Shown one piece after another: positions 1 through 5,406 of a stretch of DNA of 5,406 nucleotides; the stretch's first letter is position 1, and each line of letters starts with the position of its first letter. The DNA lies in NCBI GenBank assembly GCA_905480055.1, contig CAJQOW010000278.1, positions 1-5,406 of the forward strand, read 5' to 3'. Below the pieces are notes generated by a model. That model worked only from the letters and a program-made list of their open reading frames with translations, ran no database searches and had not been told where the DNA came from. The DNA is from an uncultured Acidimicrobiia bacterium. GTDB taxonomy: Bacteria > Actinomycetota > Acidimicrobiia > UBA5794. Both the position numbers and the translations under genes were made by a program.

Positions 1-219
1 GCCCACGACACGCGATGCTTTGCGATAGGGCGTCCCCGGGCGGATACCGCTGTCCCACATCGAGTAGAGGACCCTGCGGTGCACGGGCTTGAGACCGTCG
101 CGCACATCGGGGAGCGCCCTCGACACGATGACGGACATTGCGTACTCCAGGAAGGAGTCCTGCATTTCCTTTTCGATGTCAATCGGATGTGATCGGGCTG
201 TGCTGTCGTCGTTCGGCAT
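1..219 (-). CDS. gyrA: DNA gyrase subunit A, N-terminal 73 residues (partial)
   Basis: GyrA is the breakage-reunion subunit of DNA gyrase; with GyrB it forms an A2B2 enzyme that introduces negative supercoils using ATP. Only the first 73 codons are inside the window, and the frame is open to base 1. The translation carries the classic GyrA N-terminus: a short acidic lead ([10 protein letters not shown]), then the core [20 protein letters not shown] at residues 22-41 and [13 protein letters not shown] at 42-54, ending in YRKASRVVG just before the expected KYHPHGD region. The catalytic tyrosine, the quinolone-resistance region and the C-terminal beta-pinwheel are therefore outside. ATG 219 is chosen because AGGGGA, overlapping the gyrB TAG stop, lies 5 nt upstream. 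The 9-bp gap to gyrB indicates co-transcription and probably coupled translation. The family call is very secure. ParC is the only close alternative, and the gyrB neighbour argues for GyrA. Confidence 0.97.
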   Translation of the reverse strand, partial: MPNDDSTARSHPIDIEKEMQDSFLEYAMSVIVSRALPDVRDGLKPVHRRVLYSMWDSGIRPGTPYRKASRVVG

Positions 220-228
220 CGTCTTCCC

Positions 229-2587
<2,359 letters not shown>

Positions 2588-2588
<1 letters not shown>

Positions 2589-3676
2589 CACGTCACCCTT
2601 CCGTCGTGCACCGACCACCGCCGCCCCTCTATGGGAACTTCATCCTCTCGTGCGGTTGTGACAAAAACCTGTCCGGCGGGCATCAACGAGAGCACTCGTG
2701 AGGCTCGATCGTGGTCGAGTTCGGAGAACACGTCATCGAGGAGCAGGATCGGCGTGGTGTCCCTGAGCTCTTCGATCACGCGGTGGGCTCCCACCCGCAG
2801 GGCGATGGCAACCGTGCGCTGTTCGCCCTGGGAAGCCCGCGTTCGGGTCGATCTTCCGTCGAGGACCAAGCCGGGATCGTCGCGATGCGGTCCGACCGTT
2901 GTCGTGCGCACGTCCATGTCCTTCGACCTGGCATTGACGAGGGCCTGCTCCATCGCCTCGCGCAGGCTCGTCGGATCGAACGCATCATCGCTTCCCCAGG
3001 TGCTCTGGTACGACCAGCGCAGCTCTCCTTGCCCTCCAACGGACGCATAGGCCTCGACGAGGTGTGGCTGGAGTGAGGAGGCCACCGCACGCCGATGACC
3101 CAGCACAGCGGCTGCAGCGAGCGCAAGGCGCTCATCCCACACATCCAGGGTCACAGGATCCGTGGTGCGTCCCTCCTGGCGTAGCAACGTGTTGCGTTGC
3201 CGCAGGGTTCGCTCAAACTCGGTGAGGTCTGCACCAGCCTGCGGCCACAGGCGTGACGCAAGGTCATCGAGGTAGTCCCGGCGCATTGCAGGGCCTCGCT
3301 TGATCACATCGAGGTCGTCTGGCATGAAGGCGACGACCGGAACACTCAACAACACATCTCGCATGCGTTGGGGACGCTTGTCATTCACCAACACGGTCCT
3401 GCGTCCCTCGATGGGCAGCTCACATGCAACCGATGTCTCCGTTGCTCCTCCGGCTACGCCCCCTCGTATGACAGCCGCTGCTGCCGAGTCGCGTACGAGC
3501 GCATCATCAGGAACCCCGCGGAACGACTTCATCATGCCGAGGTACCCGAGGGCCTCGAGCACCGAGGTCTTGCCCATCCCGTTTGCGCCAACGAGTACGT
3601 TCACCCCCGGTTCGGGTCGGAATTCCAGGGCTTCGTAGCAGCGGAAGTCCCGCAACTCGAGCCACGAAACGAACAT
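2588..3676 (-). CDS. recF: DNA replication and repair protein RecF
   Basis: RecF is an SMC-like ABC ATPase that, with RecO and RecR, helps load RecA on gapped DNA and aids recovery of stalled forks. The 362-residue product has usual family length. It begins with LELRDFRCYE (6-15) and the Walker A GANGMGKTS (30-38), followed by LGMMKSFRG (46-54), a typical RecF lobe I segment. Lobe II carries VGPHRDD (261-267), the ABC signature region SQGEQRTVAIALR (282-294), Walker B ILLLDDVFSELD (310-321) with the D-loop included, and a terminal VFVTTA strand (337-342). All ATPase motifs look intact. The ATG at 3676 lies 9 bp after the dnaN stop. No good Shine-Dalgarno is present, and a hairpin covers the region before the start, so translation probably depends on ribosomes finishing dnaN. 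The stop codon overlaps the next start by one base. Confidence 0.97.
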
Positions 3677-3678
3677 GG

Positions 3679-3698
3679 CGTTCGCTCAGAGGCGAACG
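3679..3698 (-). promoter_or_regulatory. Inverted repeat framing the dnaN stop codon before recF
   Basis: Read on the minus strand, CGTTCGC and GCGAACG form a perfect 7-bp stem around the 6-nt loop CTCTGA, which holds the last leucine codon and the TGA stop of dnaN. The stem ends 2 nt before the recF ATG and overlaps the place where a ribosome binding site would sit. No T-run follows, so it is not a standard terminator. It could enforce translational coupling, because ribosomes reading to the dnaN stop would open it. Confidence 0.5.
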
Positions 3699-4765
3699 GG
3701 CATCAACAGATACCGGAAGTCGGCACTTCCTGCTCCGTGCAGCAATCCGGGCTTGAGCGGGTCGCTCGTCTCGATCACGACCTTCTCATCGTCAACGGCC
3801 ATCACGCCGTCGGTGAGATACCGGGTGTTGAAGGCGATCGTCATGTCCTCGCCCGAGTACTCGCCATCGAGCAGTTCGGTCGCTTCGCCAACCTCCTGGC
3901 GGATCACGCTCAGCTCGACGCCTCCCTGGTGCATCGCCAGCCGCACGGGGATGTGATCCTCGGCGACCAACGCTGCTCTTCCCACTGCCTCGAGCAGCGC
4001 ATCCTTGGCGACGGTCAGCCGGTTCGAGTGGCCGTCAGGCAGCAGCTGGCGGTAGTTCGGGAATGTGGCATCGATGACCCTCACCGTGAGGCGACCCTGA
4101 TCGGTCACGAACGAGGCATCCCGTTCGCCGAGGGCAACCTTCATGGGACCGGATCCGACCGTGCGGGCGAGCTCACGAAGCGCTCGATACGGCACCAGCT
4201 TGATCTGGTCGGTCGCAACGCTTGGGACGTCCTTGACCGCCAACCGATACGAGTCGGTGGCAACGAGCCGAAGGGCGCCCTCGTTTGCCTCGAACAGGAC
4301 ACCGGTCAGCGTGGGGCGAGCATCATCACCCGAGGCAGCAACGCCCACCTGGGCAAGCGCATGGGTCAGCTCAGCTCCGTCGACCTCAACGGCGTCAGCA
4401 GTGTCTGCATCTGCGATCTTCGGATAGTCGTCCACCGACATGGCCCGCAGGTTGAACCTCGGCCCGTTGCCCGTGATCTCGACCTCACCATCCTTGGACG
4501 TGATCGACACGGCACCCGATGGGAGTTTGCGCACGGCATCGGCGGCAAGCTTGGCCGGGATGACCGTGTTGCCTTCGTCGGTCACCTCGACATCGAGGAA
4601 CGTCCTGACGGTGATCTCGTTGTCCGTGCCGGTGACGGTCAGCTTCCCTCCGCCAACCTCACACAAGACGCCCTGGAGAATGGGCAGAGGTGATCTCGTA
4701 CCGACTGCTCGTCCTGCTCGTGCCAGGACATCGGCAAGGTCGTCTCGTTCTGCTCGGATGCGCAC
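3686..4765 (-). CDS. dnaN: DNA polymerase III beta subunit (sliding clamp)
   Basis: DnaN dimerises into the ring that tethers DNA polymerase III to the template and recruits many repair proteins. The product is 359 residues, close to the E. coli length of 366. It shows the three-fold clamp layout: domain I with SPLPILQGVL (25-34), domain II with RPTLTGVLFE (150-159) and VATDSYRLA (168-176), then FPNYRQLLP (235-243) leading into domain III with FNTRYLTDGV (312-321). It ends in YLLMPVRL, the equivalent of the E. coli MPMRL tail that forms part of the partner-binding cleft. The start is GTG at 4765 with AGAGGA 8 nt upstream; no ATG serves the N-terminal strand better. The gene follows oriC and is the first of a close series dnaN-recF-DUF721. 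Nothing is truncated or unusual. Confidence 0.98.
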   Translation of the reverse strand: MRIRAERDDLADVLARAGRAVGTRSPLPILQGVLCEVGGGKLTVTGTDNEITVRTFLDVEVTDEGNTVIPAKLAADAVRKLPSGAVSITSKDGEVEITGNGPRFNLRAMSVDDYPKIADADTADAVEVDGAELTHALAQVGVAASGDDARPTLTGVLFEANEGALRLVATDSYRLAVKDVPSVATDQIKLVPYRALRELARTVGSGPMKVALGERDASFVTDQGRLTVRVIDATFPNYRQLLPDGHSNRLTVAKDALLEAVGRAALVAEDHIPVRLAMHQGGVELSVIRQEVGEATELLDGEYSGEDMTIAFNTRYLTDGVMAVDDEKVVIETSDPLKPGLLHGAGSADFRYLLMPVRL

Positions 4766-4773
4766 TGTTCTTT

Positions 4774-4779
4774 TCCTCT
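4774..4779 (-). promoter_or_regulatory. dnaN ribosome binding site
   Basis: AGAGGA (4779-4774 on the minus strand) lies 8 nt before the GTG at 4765 and supports that start. It directly follows the CAACAGCAG tandem repeat, so ribosome entry is in an A-rich, weakly structured leader. Confidence 0.6.
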
Positions 4780-4795
4780 GCTGTTGCTGCTGTTG
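4778..4795 (-). repeat. Two tandem copies of a 9-mer in the dnaN leader
   Basis: The unit CAACAGCAG occurs twice, perfectly and without a gap, on the minus strand between the AT-rich part of oriC and the dnaN ribosome binding site. It may be simple slippage or an unstructured leader. No function is assigned. Confidence 0.8.
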
Positions 4796-4807
4796 TATTT
4801 ATCTAAA

Positions 4808-4825
4808 GAGTAGATGTAGTAGTAG
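4808..4825 (+). other. DnaA-trio element (origin unwinding)
   Basis: The plus strand has TAG at 4823-4825, 4820-4822 and 4817-4819, then ATG (4814-4816), TAG (4811-4813) and GAG (4808-4810), ending in an AT-rich run. DnaA-trios are repeats of 3'-GAT-5' that DnaA binds on single-stranded DNA after assembling on neighbouring boxes. The order box, GC spacer (4826-4829), trios, AT-rich DNA matches the basal unwinding system of Bacillus subtilis, including a 4-bp spacer as I recall that sequence. Four of six triplets are exact. Confidence 0.8.
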
Positions 4826-4829
4826 GCCC

Positions 4830-4845
4830 TGTGGATTGTGGACAG
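4830..4845 (-). other. Paired DnaA boxes of the basal unwinding system
   Basis: On the minus strand CTGTCCACAATCCACA contains two same-direction 9-mers, CTGTCCACA (4845-4837) and CAATCCACA (4838-4830), sharing two bases. Their CCACA ends point toward the trios, as needed to guide DnaA onto the melted strand. The second box has two mismatches to TTATCCACA but is the one beside the spacer. Confidence 0.7.
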
Positions 4846-4877
4846 CGCTCAAAAAGGCAAGCGGCGCCTACGTTTGT

Positions 4878-4886
4878 CCGTCCACA
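4878..4886 (+). other. Weak DnaA box
   Basis: CCGTCCACA on the plus strand keeps the TCCACA core with two mismatches at the 5' end relative to TTGTCCACA. It lies between the unwinding module and the stronger box at 4909 and points away from the trios. Confidence 0.45.
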
Positions 4887-4908
4887 GGCCATGTGTACGA
4901 ATCTAAGG

Positions 4909-4917
4909 TTGTCCACG
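4909..4917 (+). other. DnaA box
   Basis: TTGTCCACG on the plus strand differs from the actinobacterial consensus TTGTCCACA only at the last base. It is in the middle of the dnaA-dnaN gap. Confidence 0.6.
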
Positions 4918-4943
4918 CGGCCATATTCGGGGGTGGCACGAGC

Positions 4944-4952
4944 TGTGGACAT
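4944..4952 (-). other. DnaA box next to the dnaA stop codon
   Basis: ATGTCCACA on the minus strand, one mismatch from TTGTCCACA, begins 4 nt after the dnaA stop codon. Confidence 0.6.
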
Positions 4953-4955
4953 CAG

Positions 4956-5406
4956 TCAGGTTGTCCTCAGCTGCTGGGTGATCTCTGTGACCTGGTCATA
5001 GACGTCCTTGTCCTCAGGGAGAAGACCACGAATCTTGTCGACAGCGTGCATGACGGTGGTGTGGTCCCGCCCGCCGAAGGCAGCACCGATCTTGGGCAGC
5101 GAGAGGCCCGTGTGCTCCCGACAGATGTACATGGCGATCTGCCGCTGGCGTGCAAGGGGTTGTCGCCGTGAGCTGCCCGTGAGGTCCGAGACGGGGATGT
5201 CGTAGTACTGGGCGACGGTGGTGATGATCCCATCGGCGGTCAGCGGTGCAGCGCTCTGGAGCTTCACGACGTCGCGCAACACGCCTGCGGCCATGTCGAC
5301 CGTTACCGGCTCCTTGGTGAGGAGTGCGTACGCCGTGACCCTGGTCAGTGCACCTTCGAGCTCGCGAATGTTGTCGAACACGTTGGCGGCGATGAACCCC
5401 AGCACG
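4956..5406 (-). CDS. dnaA: Chromosomal replication initiator protein DnaA, C-terminal part (partial)
   Basis: DnaA is the AAA+ initiator that binds oriC boxes, melts the origin and recruits the replicative helicase. About 149 C-terminal residues are visible; the N-terminal helicase-interaction domain, the linker and most of the AAA+ domain lie outside the window. The first visible codon GTG (5405) is internal and encodes valine, not a start. The sensor-2 segment [12 protein letters not shown] (12-23 of the visible part) carries the arginine that senses ATP. Domain IV follows, with the basic segment [17 protein letters not shown] (77-93) and the DnaA signature [11 protein letters not shown] (111-121), whose Arg, His and Thr residues contact the box. 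The C-terminal helix ends in QQLRTT. All key DNA-contact residues are present, so binding to canonical TCCACA-type boxes is expected. The stop codon is followed immediately by DnaA boxes, consistent with origin-linked autoregulation. Confidence 0.98.
   Translation of the reverse strand, partial: VLGFIAANVFDNIRELEGALTRVTAYALLTKEPVTVDMAAGVLRDVVKLQSAAPLTADGIITTVAQYYDIPVSDLTGSSRRQPLARQRQIAMYICREHTGLSLPKIGAAFGGRDHTTVMHAVDKIRGLLPEDKDVYDQVTEITQQLRTT

Larger units (their letters stand above)
4796..4969. other. oriC: Chromosomal replication origin oriC (compact, dnaA-dnaN intergenic)
   Basis: The dnaA-dnaN gap is where oriC lies in most actinobacteria and firmicutes. This one spans only about 170 bp. 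It holds DnaA-box-like 9-mers close to the actinobacterial TTGTCCACA: 4961-4969 (TTGTCCTCA, plus), 4944-4952 (ATGTCCACA, minus), 4909-4917 (TTGTCCACG, plus), 4878-4886 (CCGTCCACA, plus), 4837-4845 (CTGTCCACA, minus) and 4830-4838 (CAATCCACA, minus). None is a perfect match; three of the six differ at one base by this reading. At the dnaN side lie DnaA-trios and an AT-rich segment (about 4796-4825), the likely unwinding site. Streptomycete and mycobacterial origins are several times longer, so this one is small. The outermost box lies inside the last codons of dnaA. Confidence 0.85.

Noticed and set aside
3368..4693. 441-codon open frame on the plus strand across dnaN and recF
   Set aside because: It is antisense to two intact, strongly conserved genes, its translation has no recognisable domain, and long antisense frames are expected in GC-rich coding DNA.
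4849..4870. Possible intrinsic terminator after dnaA (AGGC...GCCT followed by TTTTT on the minus strand)
   Set aside because: The stem has only 4 to 5 pairs including a G-T wobble. The T-run is short, and it sits within the origin among DnaA boxes, so a terminator cannot be supported.
5403..5405. GTG at the window edge as a start codon for a short DnaA
   Set aside because: The encoded VLGFIAANV continues the conserved AAA+ domain of DnaA, so the codon is internal and the gene is cut by the window edge.

Overview
The window is the chromosomal replication-origin neighbourhood of a bacterium. All six genes lie on the minus strand in the order dnaA (3' part only), oriC, dnaN, recF, a small DUF721/DciA-like gene, gyrB and gyrA (5' part only). 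G+C looks moderately high (near 60% by eye), two of the five visible starts are GTG, and GyrB is a 641-residue form without the large insert of proteobacterial GyrB. Together with the DUF721 gene between recF and gyrB, this points to an actinobacterium. Mycobacteria and streptomycetes carry gnd between dnaN and recF. Here recF follows dnaN after 9 bp, so another branch such as Acidimicrobiia is plausible; that placement is inference.

Reading in the direction of transcription (high to low coordinates): 5406-4956 encodes the end of DnaA, namely the sensor-2 segment and the whole DNA-binding domain IV. The 190 bp between dnaA and dnaN (4955-4766) holds a compact oriC with dispersed 9-bp DnaA-box-like sites. 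Next to dnaN there is a recognisable basal unwinding module: two DnaA boxes, a 4-bp GC spacer, then TAG trinucleotides (DnaA-trios) running into a short AT-rich stretch. DnaN (4765-3686), RecF (3676-2588) and the DUF721 protein (2588-2241) follow in a tight series. A perfect 7-bp inverted repeat frames the dnaN stop codon just before the recF start, and recF and the DUF721 gene share one base in a TGATG overlap. An 86-bp gap (2240-2155) with a likely promoter and a short leader hairpin precedes gyrB (2154-229). gyrA starts 9 bp after gyrB and runs off the window edge.

The products form one functional set. DnaA opens oriC, the DUF721 protein is a candidate DnaB helicase loader, DnaN is the sliding clamp, RecF handles gaps at stalled forks, and gyrase removes the positive supercoils made by replication.

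No unusual accessory system, mobile element, CRISPR array, rRNA or tRNA is visible. The interest is in the origin architecture, the dnaN-recF junction hairpin, the gyrB leader and the DciA candidate. The long plus-strand reading frames are antisense shadows of these genes.
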